Assembly: GCF_001509585.1 (NCBI RefSeq)
Contig: NZ_LNCI01000007.1
Span: 248,001 to 312,000, forward strand
Reading direction: 5' to 3'
Source: Tropicimonas marinistellae
GTDB lineage: Bacteria; Pseudomonadota; Alphaproteobacteria; Rhodobacterales; Rhodobacteraceae
Length of the DNA stretch: 64,000 nucleotides
The notes under the pieces are model-generated. The model saw nothing but the letters and a program-made list of their open reading frames with translations. It made no database searches and was not told the DNA's origin. Position 1 is the stretch's first letter, and every line of letters starts with the position of its first letter. This document shows, piece after piece, positions 42,911 to 50,944 of this stretch. Position numbers and translations under genes: made by a program.

Positions 42911-44984
42911 AATCGTAGTCCTCGATCCAGGTCATCTCGCGCCGGAACGGAACGGCGTCGCGGTCAGTCTCCTCATCCAGCAATCGGGCGAACCTGTGGC
43001 CGGCGTAGACCGCCGCGGCGATCGTGCCCGGCGCATAGGCGTCGCCGATCAGGTCTACCGATTTGATACCGGCCTGCGCCCACTCCTCCTTCCGGGCCTT
43101 GAGGTCTCGAAAAAGTTGGTCCTTTGGCAGGCGTGCGGTCACCGGCAGGATCGCGTCGCAGACAATCTCAGTCTCCCTACCGGTAAAGACGCACTCCAAT
43201 ACCGCCTTACCTGCATCTGCAGCGATCAGCGCGGTGTTCACATGCACGGCGTCGCAACATTCGATCACTGCCTTCTGGATCCGGTGCTGGTCCAGCGTGG
43301 CGACTGACCATGAAGAGACAATGCCGGCTGGCGTGACGTAAGTTACTTTCCGCCCTTCGTTGGCGAGTTGTTCGGCCAGCAGGCTGCCAAGGTAGTAGTG
43401 GTCGTCATCGTAGATCAGAACGTGACCGTCGATCCGCTTGCCATCGAGGATATCATCCGGGGTCAGACATGGGAGCATATCGAGCCCCGGCACCGGATGC
43501 TGGTGATATCGCGCGATCCCGTCCCGGCGCCATTCCGACCCGGTGGCGACAACAACGCGCTCGAAGCCGAATTCAAGCACTGCCTCGGCATCCAGTGGGC
43601 TTTCGAGATAGATGTCCGCGTTGGCCCGCGGCTTCAGAAGCAACTCCCGGTGCTCCTGTACACGCGCCCAGGCGTTGAGCCCCGGCAGGCGTGCCTCGCG
43701 TGCCACCCTCCCACCCGACTCGCCACGCGCTTCCGCGATCGTTACGCTATAGCCGCGTTGCGTGAGATGATTGGCGCATTCAAGCCCGGCCGGGCCACTA
43801 CCGACGACGAGCACGCCGCTCTCGGATCCCGCCGGTGCCGCCCGCTCCGGATGCCAGCCCTTGCGCCATTCCTCCCCTTGCGTGGGGTTCTGGGTACAGC
43901 GGATCGGAACCGACAGTTCGTCATGGGCCACACAGATATTGCAGCCAATGCACTCCCTGATCTCGTCCAGCCGCCCTTCCTCGATCTTCTTCGGCAGGAA
44001 CGGGTCGGCAATGGACGGTCGTGCGGCACCAATGAAGTCGAGAATACCGCGACGAACCTGGCTCACCATCGTATCCGGCGAGGTGAAGCGGCCGACACCG
44101 ACAACCGGTTTCGTGGTCAGCTTCTTTATCCGGTGGACGAATGGTTCCTCCACAGCTTCCGGCGAGAACCGCGACGTCTGGCTGTCGTTCGACCAATCCG
44201 AGAGCGTCACGTCCCACAGGTCCGGCAACTCGGCCAGCATACCGATGGCATCCTCTGCCTCGTTCTTCTCCAGCCCCTTCGCGCCGACCAGCTCGTCGAG
44301 GCTGATCCGCACCGCCAGCGCGGTTCGGCCGGCAATGACATCGGCGGTGTCGTCCAGCACTTCGCGCAGGAGCCGCACCCGGTTCACCAGACTACCGCCG
44401 TATTCATCGCTCCGGTGGTTCCAGCGCTTTGATAGGAAGTGGAACAGAACTGACAGGTTGTGTGCCGAATAGACGTAAATCACGTCAAATCCGGCATTTA
44501 CCGCCCGCTCCGCAGCATTGCGGTGCCAGCGGCGGAATTCGGCGATGTCGTCCTTGTCCATCGCACGGCATTGCACCGGGTCCCGGTTGCCGGTTTGAAC
44601 GGGCAGATGGCTCGGCGAGAGCGGGATTTCACGGGTATAGAGGCTGGCCATTGCGTAGGAATTGTAGGTGAGTTCAACACCTGCCAAGGCGCCATTGGCC
44701 TGCACCTTCTGCGCCATGAGTTCCAGCGCTGGCATGTCCCGGTCATCCCAGAGCCGCATCTCCACGAGGGGTGAACTGTCGGCGGTGGGATGGATCTCGC
44801 ATTGCTCCGTATTGACAACGGCCCAACCGCCCTCCGCCTTGATCCCGCGCATCTCCGCCATGGCCGAGGCGTGCAGATAGCCCAACCCGTTGCAATGCGG
44901 CACCTGATAGAAACGGTTGCGGGCTGTCCGTGGGCCGATCTTCACTGGTTCGAAGAGAATGTCGTAGCGGGGGTCGCGGGGCAT
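42897..44984 (-). CDS. TMADH/DMADH-like Fe-S flavoprotein (N-demethylating dehydrogenase)
   Basis: Flavoprotein of 695 residues of the trimethylamine dehydrogenase / old-yellow-enzyme family. The N-terminal TIM barrel carries FMN; Cys31 in NRFYQVPHC corresponds to the Cys that binds 6-S-cysteinyl FMN in TMADH. The [4Fe-4S] cluster is Cys345, 348, 351 and 363 (CIGCNIC, later IRCTQN). A C-terminal FAD/NAD-type domain begins near residue 390 (VLVVGSGPAGLEC). The TMADH substrate Tyr60 is Gln here (NTEQC), as in dimethylamine dehydrogenase, while Trp264 is kept and the position near 355 is Asp. A secondary or tertiary N-methyl amino compound is the likely substrate. Confidence 0.88.
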   Translation of the reverse strand: MPRDPRYDILFEPVKIGPRTARNRFYQVPHCNGLGYLHASAMAEMRGIKAEGGWAVVNTEQCEIHPTADSSPLVEMRLWDDRDMPALELMAQKVQANGALAGVELTYNSYAMASLYTREIPLSPSHLPVQTGNRDPVQCRAMDKDDIAEFRRWHRNAAERAVNAGFDVIYVYSAHNLSVLFHFLSKRWNHRSDEYGGSLVNRVRLLREVLDDTADVIAGRTALAVRISLDELVGAKGLEKNEAEDAIGMLAELPDLWDVTLSDWSNDSQTSRFSPEAVEEPFVHRIKKLTTKPVVGVGRFTSPDTMVSQVRRGILDFIGAARPSIADPFLPKKIEEGRLDEIRECIGCNICVAHDELSVPIRCTQNPTQGEEWRKGWHPERAAPAGSESGVLVVGSGPAGLECANHLTQRGYSVTIAEARGESGGRVAREARLPGLNAWARVQEHRELLLKPRANADIYLESPLDAEAVLEFGFERVVVATGSEWRRDGIARYHQHPVPGLDMLPCLTPDDILDGKRIDGHVLIYDDDHYYLGSLLAEQLANEGRKVTYVTPAGIVSSWSVATLDQHRIQKAVIECCDAVHVNTALIAADAGKAVLECVFTGRETEIVCDAILPVTARLPKDQLFRDLKARKEEWAQAGIKSVDLIGDAYAPGTIAAAVYAGHRFARLLDEETDRDAVPFRREMTWIEDYDYGAR

Positions 44985-45004
44985 TGGGCCGTCCTGTCCG
45001 TGGG

Positions 45005-45958
45005 TTAGCGGATCCAGGCGGTCCAGGCATCGCGATGCGCCTCGACCCACTCGGCGGCGACGTCCTCAATCGCCTCTCCACCGTTCTCGATCCGGTCGGT
45101 CGCCTCGGCGACGTCGCTGGTGGAGACCGACATGAGGTGCAGGTAGCGCGCAGCGTCCGGGGCCTTGGCCTGGAACGCCGCACTGCCCAGCTTCCAGACG
45201 TAACCTGCCGAGTACCCGCAATCGAACACCTCGTCCGGGTTTGGCCCATGGGCCGGATCATCGTAACAGGCGTCAGCGTTTGGCGGCAGTTGGACGAACT
45301 CGCCCTCGATCTTTTCGAAGTACCAATGCGGAATGTAGCCCCAGCCGATGATAGGCTCCTGCTTGTCGACCGCGGCCTTGATCGTGGCAATCAGGGTCAC
45401 CGGGGAGCCCGAATTCATCGCCTCGAAGTCGATCCCGAGCGCGTCCATGCGGGTTTGGGCATCCGTCTCCCAATCGGCCGGAGCGTCCACATAGCGGCCG
45501 CGCGGCTCGGTCTCGATCGTTGCCAGCGCCTGCACGCAGTCGGGCTCCTTGAGTGCGGTCCAGTCCGGCAGGCCCGGGCAAAGCTCTGCGACATAGGACG
45601 GATACCACCAGCCTTCGAGCACCTGCACGCCCGTGGAACCGAAATTAAGCACGTTGCCAGCGGAAACCGCATCGTTCAGCGCCGGCCAACTCGACGTATC
45701 CCAGATCGCGGTGCTCACATCTACGTCGCCGGTTTCCAGCGCCGGGATTTGAGCGGTGTAGTCCACGCGGACAAACTCGACGTTGTATCCGATCTCCGCA
45801 AGGATCGTACCAAATGAATAGGCGATGAAGTCTGCGTCCGAACTGTCAATGAGAATGACCCGGATGGGCTCTGCTGTCTCCACCGCCAGGGCCGGACAGG
45901 CTACCACCGATGATCCGACAGCGGCCATTACGAGAAGGGCTTTGATATTCGTCTGCAC
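45005..45958 (-). CDS. Glycine betaine/choline-type ABC substrate-binding protein
   Basis: Periplasmic binding protein of 317 residues, OpuAC/ProX fold. The signal peptide covers about 1-25 (cleavage after PALA). Aromatic and Trp-rich cleft segments such as VLEGWWYPSYV and IIGWGYIPHWYFEKIEG fit the aromatic cage that binds quaternary or methylated amines. It is 20 nt upstream of the flavoprotein gene in the leftward operon. The matching ProV and ProW genes are on the opposite strand at 49920-52942, so one importer is split between divergent operons. Confidence 0.87.
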   Translation of the reverse strand: MQTNIKALLVMAAVGSSVVACPALAVETAEPIRVILIDSSDADFIAYSFGTILAEIGYNVEFVRVDYTAQIPALETGDVDVSTAIWDTSSWPALNDAVSAGNVLNFGSTGVQVLEGWWYPSYVAELCPGLPDWTALKEPDCVQALATIETEPRGRYVDAPADWETDAQTRMDALGIDFEAMNSGSPVTLIATIKAAVDKQEPIIGWGYIPHWYFEKIEGEFVQLPPNADACYDDPAHGPNPDEVFDCGYSAGYVWKLGSAAFQAKAPDAARYLHLMSVSTSDVAEATDRIENGGEAIEDVAAEWVEAHRDAWTAWIR

Positions 45959-46123
45959 GGGGCGTCTCCTAGAGTTTGAACGGCTTGGCGCATGTCGCGG
46001 AACGAACGCACAAAGGACCGATGTTCGATCTCAGCCTAAGAAGACACCCCTCGTTACATGGAAAACCATCTCATTGATTGGAACTTTAGTTTATATTTTT
46101 CCAAAATTAGTTTGCCCAATTTC

Positions 46124-47047
46124 CTAGCCAAACTGGTGTTTCTGCTGCGCGCGCATGCAGATTGACTGGGTGATCGTGGCGAAACGTTCCAAGGCGGGCG
46201 CCGCCTGCCCTCCGGCCTTCGTGATCAGGGCATGTTCGGACACGTAAGCGGTATCGCCGGCATTGATCTCAAACAACTCTCCAGCGTCCACCCAGGGTTG
46301 CGCATAATGCTCCGGCAGATAACCGATGTACCCCCCCGAGAGCAGCAGCACGAGCATGCCTTCCATCTTGTTGACGGTCGCCTCCTCCTGAACCACGCCG
46401 AGCCGGCTGCGGTCGAATTCGCTATTGTATTGGCGGAGAACCGTGCGGAACGAGGACAGATCGGCCTTGGCGATCACCTTGCGAGGCGCTTGATACAACG
46501 GGTGGCCGATCCCGCAGTAGAGACGGATCGGTTCGCGCAGGAGCGGAGTGAACTTCAGCCCGGAAATATTGCGTATGAACGGCCCCAGTGCCGCGTGTAA
46601 CCGCCCTTCGATGACGAAATGCTCCAGTTCCTGCCGCGTCGAAACGATCAGTTCAAGCTCGACCTCATTCTCGGTGCGGTTGAATTCGCGCAACGCGTCG
46701 CTGATCGGGAAGTCCGGGTGGCCCACAAGAGCATCGACCATGCCAATCGATAGTCGCCCGGCCAGTATGCTCTTAGCGCTGGTCAGGGTGCCGGCGAAAT
46801 CGTCCAGCGTTTTCAGCAAACCCTTGGTCTCTTCGTAGACGATACGGCCGCGGTCGGTCAGCTTGAATCCGCCGCGTCCGCGTTCGCACAGACGTATCCC
46901 AAGTCGGCTCTCCAGATTGGAGATGTGAACGGAAATCGTGGACGTCGAAATGTTCAGGTAGGTTTCGGCCGCTGCAAACCCTTTGGCCTCGGCGACTACG
47001 ACAAAAATGCGCAACAGGCGGAGGTCAACATCGGAAACGCGCTTCAT
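46124..47047 (-). CDS. LysR-family transcriptional regulator
   Basis: LysR-type regulator of 307 residues. The N-terminal winged helix-turn-helix (DLRLLRIFVVVAEAKGFAAAETYL, ISTSTISVHISNLE) is followed by an effector-binding domain from about residue 95 (GRLSIGMVDALVGHP). It sits between the leftward binding-protein/flavoprotein genes and the rightward hydrolase genes, divergent from the latter by 160 nt. The position suggests it activates both flanking operons in response to the amine substrate or an intermediate. Confidence 0.92.
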   Translation of the reverse strand: MKRVSDVDLRLLRIFVVVAEAKGFAAAETYLNISTSTISVHISNLESRLGIRLCERGRGGFKLTDRGRIVYEETKGLLKTLDDFAGTLTSAKSILAGRLSIGMVDALVGHPDFPISDALREFNRTENEVELELIVSTRQELEHFVIEGRLHAALGPFIRNISGLKFTPLLREPIRLYCGIGHPLYQAPRKVIAKADLSSFRTVLRQYNSEFDRSRLGVVQEEATVNKMEGMLVLLLSGGYIGYLPEHYAQPWVDAGELFEINAGDTAYVSEHALITKAGGQAAPALERFATITQSICMRAQQKHQFG

Positions 47048-47207
47048 ACTTTGATACTGCCTGTGATTTTGAGATTTTGATTTGGTAATAGTTCAAGTAA
47101 ATTTCCACACTTTGCAATATGTCAGGTGTTGCGACGTTTCTAGCTTGGGTATGTCGACCGCCCCCACCTGCGGCCGGTTCCTTCCTGTTTCCCTGGAGAC
47201 GTACCCC

Positions 47208-48473
47208 ATGCCATTGGACCACGACCGTGAGATTTTCGGCGTCGCCGACCACACTCTTCATGTGACATTCCAGCCAACCACTCGGACATCAAGGTCCGGC
47301 TTCGACCTGCCGATGATCGTGCACGACCGGCTCGCATTCTCGCCGGAGGAATACGTCAGGCGCTACGACATTGTGCAGGCGGCGATGGCGGAACTGGACC
47401 TGGACGCGCTGCTGATCCGAGGACCGGAGAACATCACCTATTTCACTGGTTACGAAACGCCCGGATACTACAAGTACCACTGCGTCATCGTGCCGAAACA
47501 GGGAGAGCCCGTCTTCCTCGTGCGGGACTTTGAGTGGATCAACACGCCGGAATTTGCCTGGAGCACGAAACTCGCCAAGGTCTTTGACTGGGATCATCCA
47601 CCGAGTGTCACGGCAAACGTTCTGCGCCAGCTTGGTCTCAATTCAAACTGCCGGATCGGGGTGGAGAAGCAGACATTCTTCTACACGGTGGACGAGCACG
47701 AGACACTATTGGTGGCGTGCCCGGAAAACACCTTTGTCGACGCCACCCAGATCATGTGGAACGCCCGAATGATCAAGTCGGCCGAAGAGGTTGCCGTGAT
47801 GCGGCGCTCCGCCCGTCTTGTCGACCTGGCAATGCAGGCAGGCTGGGAGGCAACGCACCCCGGCGCCAGCGGCGACGAAATCAACGCCGTGGTCAACAAG
47901 ACACTGTTCGAGAACGGCGGAGAATACATGGGTTTGCCACCCTTCGTGCTTGCTGGCGAGCGGTCCTGTTTGCCCCACCAAACAGGCGGCGCCAACATAT
48001 TGGCTGCAAACGACGTGATGTACTTCGAGATTTCTGCGTCTCAGCGGCGCTACACCGCCGCGCTCATGCGTACGATTTTCGTTGGACAACCCAAGGACGA
48101 GTGGCTGCGTGCGGCAGAGGCTTGCATCGAAGCGGTCGAAGCGGCGCTGGACACGATCAAGCCCGGCGCCACACCTCATGAGGCCGACACGGCTGCGCGG
48201 GCCGTCACCGAGAAGGCTGGCCTCGGCGACCTTCACCGAAACCGGCTGGGATATTCCATCGGGGTCAGCTACCCGCCGGATTGGGGGGAAGGCGAGATCA
48301 TCTCGCTTCGTCAGGAGGAACACCGCCCCCTGCAACCCGGCATGACATTCCACATGCCGCCGCTATGCCTTAAGTACCGGGAGTTCGGCATTGGGTTTTC
48401 GGAATCCATCGTCGTGACGGAGAATGGTTGCGAGCGGCTCTCGAAGCTCGGTCGTGAGATCATCATCAAGTAG
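47208..48473 (+). CDS. M24 (creatinase/DoeA-like) hydrolase lacking metal ligands
   Basis: Pita-bread-fold hydrolase of 421 residues. A creatinase N-domain (about 45-185, LLIRGPENITYFTGYE) is followed by an M24 catalytic domain (about 195-415). The metal-binding Asp positions of aminopeptidase P are replaced (FEISASQRRYTAALMRT), as in metal-free creatinase and ectoine hydrolase DoeA/EutD. The segment YSIGVSYPPDWGEGE is also DoeA-like. It probably cleaves an amidine, cyclic amide or C-N bond. ATG 47208 follows TGGAGA; an upstream open frame is not supported. Its stop overlaps the next start by 1 nt. Confidence 0.84.
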   Translation: MPLDHDREIFGVADHTLHVTFQPTTRTSRSGFDLPMIVHDRLAFSPEEYVRRYDIVQAAMAELDLDALLIRGPENITYFTGYETPGYYKYHCVIVPKQGEPVFLVRDFEWINTPEFAWSTKLAKVFDWDHPPSVTANVLRQLGLNSNCRIGVEKQTFFYTVDEHETLLVACPENTFVDATQIMWNARMIKSAEEVAVMRRSARLVDLAMQAGWEATHPGASGDEINAVVNKTLFENGGEYMGLPPFVLAGERSCLPHQTGGANILAANDVMYFEISASQRRYTAALMRTIFVGQPKDEWLRAAEACIEAVEAALDTIKPGATPHEADTAARAVTEKAGLGDLHRNRLGYSIGVSYPPDWGEGEIISLRQEEHRPLQPGMTFHMPPLCLKYREFGIGFSESIVVTENGCERLSKLGREIIIK

Positions 48474-49726
48474 TGGCACCGGCGACCCGACCCAAACCCC
48501 TTGTCTGCGGCCCTCGGCTGTTGGCAGATCTGGAGGCACTTTCGCGGTTCGGTCGGCGCGCGACAGACCACGGTATCGATCGTCCCGCCTACTCGCCAAG
48601 CTATCGCGCGGCCCTTGACTGGCTGCGCTCCCGCATGGAGGAGGCGGGGCTCACGGTTCGCATGGATGCGGCCGGCAATCTGATCGGCCGGCTTGGGCGA
48701 AGCTCCGGGCCGGCTGTGGTTTGCGGCTCGCATATCGATACTGTCCCAGGCGGCGGCGCGCTCGACGGGGCGCTCGGCGTAGTCGCGGGGCTGGAAGTGG
48801 CTCGACAACTCACCGACCTGGTGCCCGGCCTGACGAGAGCCTACGAAGTCGTGGCTTTTGCTGACGAGGAAGGCGCCTACCTGAGCGAAATTGGCGTGCG
48901 AGCGATGGTGGGCGATGTGTCGCCCGATGAGGTCCGGTCCGCATGCGGGCCTGACGGACCACTGGCGGATGTGCTGTCTCGGTTCGGCCTGAATGCGGCC
49001 GATCTTTCCCTGGCCGCCCGCCCGCCAAGCGACTTCGCGGCCTATTTGGAACTCCATATCGAGCAAGGGCCGGTGTTGCAGACGCTCGGAAAGCGAATCG
49101 GAATCGTGACCGAGATCGTGGGGCTTCTGACCGGCGACCTGACGTTTTTCGGGGAGGCCAACCACGCCGGCACCACGCCTTTGCCTATGAGAAAAGACGC
49201 GTTTCGGGCTGCGGCCGAGACGGTGTCGGCCGCCTTCGCCGCCGTCGAGACGGAGTTTCCGGCCGAAACCCGGCTGACGTTCGGCAATATCCAACTCGCG
49301 CCCGGTGCCGCCAATGTTGTGCCCGCAACAGCGAAACTCACCTACGAAATCCGTGCGGGTGATGAAGCTTTGATCGACGCGCTGCATTCCCGCGTGCTCG
49401 CGCTTGCCGGACGGGCGGCACAACGTTGTCGGGTTGAGGTGGCAGACAGGACGCTCGCCAGAGACGCGGCTGCGCCCATGGCCCCGGAGATGATCGCAAC
49501 CCTAGAATCCGTGGCGTCTGCACGCGGCGTCGAGACCGTACGAATGCCGTCGGGTGCCGGCCACGATGCGCAGGTAATGGCCGGTGTTTGCCCGACCGGT
49601 ATGATCTTCGTGCCCAGTATCGATGGTGTGAGTCACAATCCGTCCGAACGGACCGACGTCGACGACATCCTCCTAGGCGCGTCGCTGCTGTGCCATGCGG
49701 TCTTCGATGTGCTCGGTTGCAGGTAG
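48473..49726 (+). CDS. M20-family amidohydrolase (hydantoinase/carbamoylase type)
   Basis: Zn-dependent amidohydrolase of 417 residues, Zn-peptidase M20 family, hydantoinase/carbamoylase branch (N-carbamoyl-L-amino acid hydrolase, allantoate or ureidoglycolate amidohydrolase types). Metal ligands: GSHIDTVPGGGALDGALG, FADEEGAY, LELHIEQGPVL and the late His in PSGAGHDAQVM. The dimerisation domain lies around residues 205-320. GTG start at 48473 overlaps the preceding TAG by 1 nt, so it is coupled to the M24 gene. It likely hydrolyses an N-carbamoyl or N-acyl amino acid made by the M24 enzyme. Confidence 0.87.
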   Translation: MAPATRPKPLVCGPRLLADLEALSRFGRRATDHGIDRPAYSPSYRAALDWLRSRMEEAGLTVRMDAAGNLIGRLGRSSGPAVVCGSHIDTVPGGGALDGALGVVAGLEVARQLTDLVPGLTRAYEVVAFADEEGAYLSEIGVRAMVGDVSPDEVRSACGPDGPLADVLSRFGLNAADLSLAARPPSDFAAYLELHIEQGPVLQTLGKRIGIVTEIVGLLTGDLTFFGEANHAGTTPLPMRKDAFRAAAETVSAAFAAVETEFPAETRLTFGNIQLAPGAANVVPATAKLTYEIRAGDEALIDALHSRVLALAGRAAQRCRVEVADRTLARDAAAPMAPEMIATLESVASARGVETVRMPSGAGHDAQVMAGVCPTGMIFVPSIDGVSHNPSERTDVDDILLGASLLCHAVFDVLGCR

Positions 49727-49809
49727 CGCGCTGGCCGGTTGCGCTCATTTGCCCGTTTCCCGGGATCTCGCAGTAAAATGGCCTACTTCTTGAGCAGACT
49801 TAATTTGTC

Positions 49810-49824
49810 CATACCCAAAGTATG
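49810..49824. promoter_or_regulatory. Small inverted repeat upstream of the ProV gene
   Basis: CATAC-CCAAA-GTATG lies in the AT-rich 193-nt spacer ahead of the ATPase gene. The half CAAAGTATG recurs, in reverse complement, at the LysR start (47045-47053). It may be a regulator site; this is weak evidence. Confidence 0.25.
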
Positions 49825-49919
49825 ATGCACAGATTTCTATATTTTTAAAACTATACACTCCTTCGACACTCCCAATACCGATTGGAGCGAGCGGCAGATT
49901 TACTTCAGGAGCACGAGCG

Positions 49920-50939
49920 ATGGAGGCCCAGGAGAAACCATCCATACTTGAATGCATGGATATTTGGAAGGTCTTCGGCAACAACGCCCAGTCCTTGCTA
50001 TCTGAACTTGGCCCCAATCCCGATGACAATGCTTTTGCCCGACATAAACTTATTGCGGGCGTGCGTGGCGTGAGCCTCAAAGTACGAAAAGGCGAGATTT
50101 TCGTTATCATGGGACTTTCCGGCTCGGGAAAGTCCACGCTGGTCCGCTGCATGACAGGCCTGCACGCCCTGACTGCGGGCCATATGCTGATCGACGGGCT
50201 GGATCTGGCGCAGCTTTCTGACGCGGATCTGGTGCATCTACGGCGACGCAAAATTTCCATGGTGTTTCAGGATTTCGCACTGCTGCCGCACCTGACGGTT
50301 CTGGGCAATGTCGCGTTTCCGCTCCGCGTGCAAGGAATCGGCCGGCAGGCGCGTGAGGACACGGCGCTGAGGATGATTGAACTCGTCGGACTGAAGGGCC
50401 GAGAGAGCTACTATCCCGACGAACTCTCCGGTGGTCAGCAGCAACGTGTGGGCATCGCACGAAGCCTGACCACACAGCCCGACGTCTGGTTCCTCGACGA
50501 ACCTTTTTCCGCGCTGGACCCACTGATACGGCGGGATATGCAAACGGAGTTCCTTCGCCTGCAGAGCATGCTGACGAAGACGATCGTCTTCATTACGCAC
50601 GATTTCGACGAAGCGGTTCGGCTTGCGGATCGAATGGCCGTCATGAAAGACGGCCGGATCGTACAGATCGGCCGCCCGGAGGATCTGATCCTATCTCCGG
50701 CCGACGAGTATATCGAGAACTTCACCCGGAACATCCCGAAGAACAAGGTATTGCGCGTCCGCTCGATCATGGACGCGCGAACCGCTCCCAACAATGACGT
50801 GGCGCTACCTGCAGAAGCGTGCCTGTGCGACGTCGCAGAACGGGTCATCACGGGAAAAGGCCACCACCCGGTCGTGGACGCCGAAGGCACTGTTGTTGGT
50901 GCGCTCCACCGCAGCGACCTTGCGCAGTATCTGGTGTAG
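49920..50939 (+). CDS. Glycine betaine-type ABC ATPase (ProV/OpuAA-like)
   Basis: ATPase of 339 residues of the quaternary-amine uptake class. A ProV-specific N-terminal extension (ECMDIWKVFGNNAQSLL) comes before Walker A GLSGSGKST. The signature is LSGGQQQRVGIARSL, Walker B VWFLDEPFSALDPLIRRDMQ and the switch THDFDEA. A shortened C-terminal CBS-like region (about 285-339) ends HPVVDAEGTVVGALHRSDLAQYLV. It is followed 5 nt later by the double permease gene. Together with the binding protein at 45005 it forms a betaine-type importer. Confidence 0.92.
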   Translation: MEAQEKPSILECMDIWKVFGNNAQSLLSELGPNPDDNAFARHKLIAGVRGVSLKVRKGEIFVIMGLSGSGKSTLVRCMTGLHALTAGHMLIDGLDLAQLSDADLVHLRRRKISMVFQDFALLPHLTVLGNVAFPLRVQGIGRQAREDTALRMIELVGLKGRESYYPDELSGGQQQRVGIARSLTTQPDVWFLDEPFSALDPLIRRDMQTEFLRLQSMLTKTIVFITHDFDEAVRLADRMAVMKDGRIVQIGRPEDLILSPADEYIENFTRNIPKNKVLRVRSIMDARTAPNNDVALPAEACLCDVAERVITGKGHHPVVDAEGTVVGALHRSDLAQYLV

Positions 50940-50944
50940 CGACG

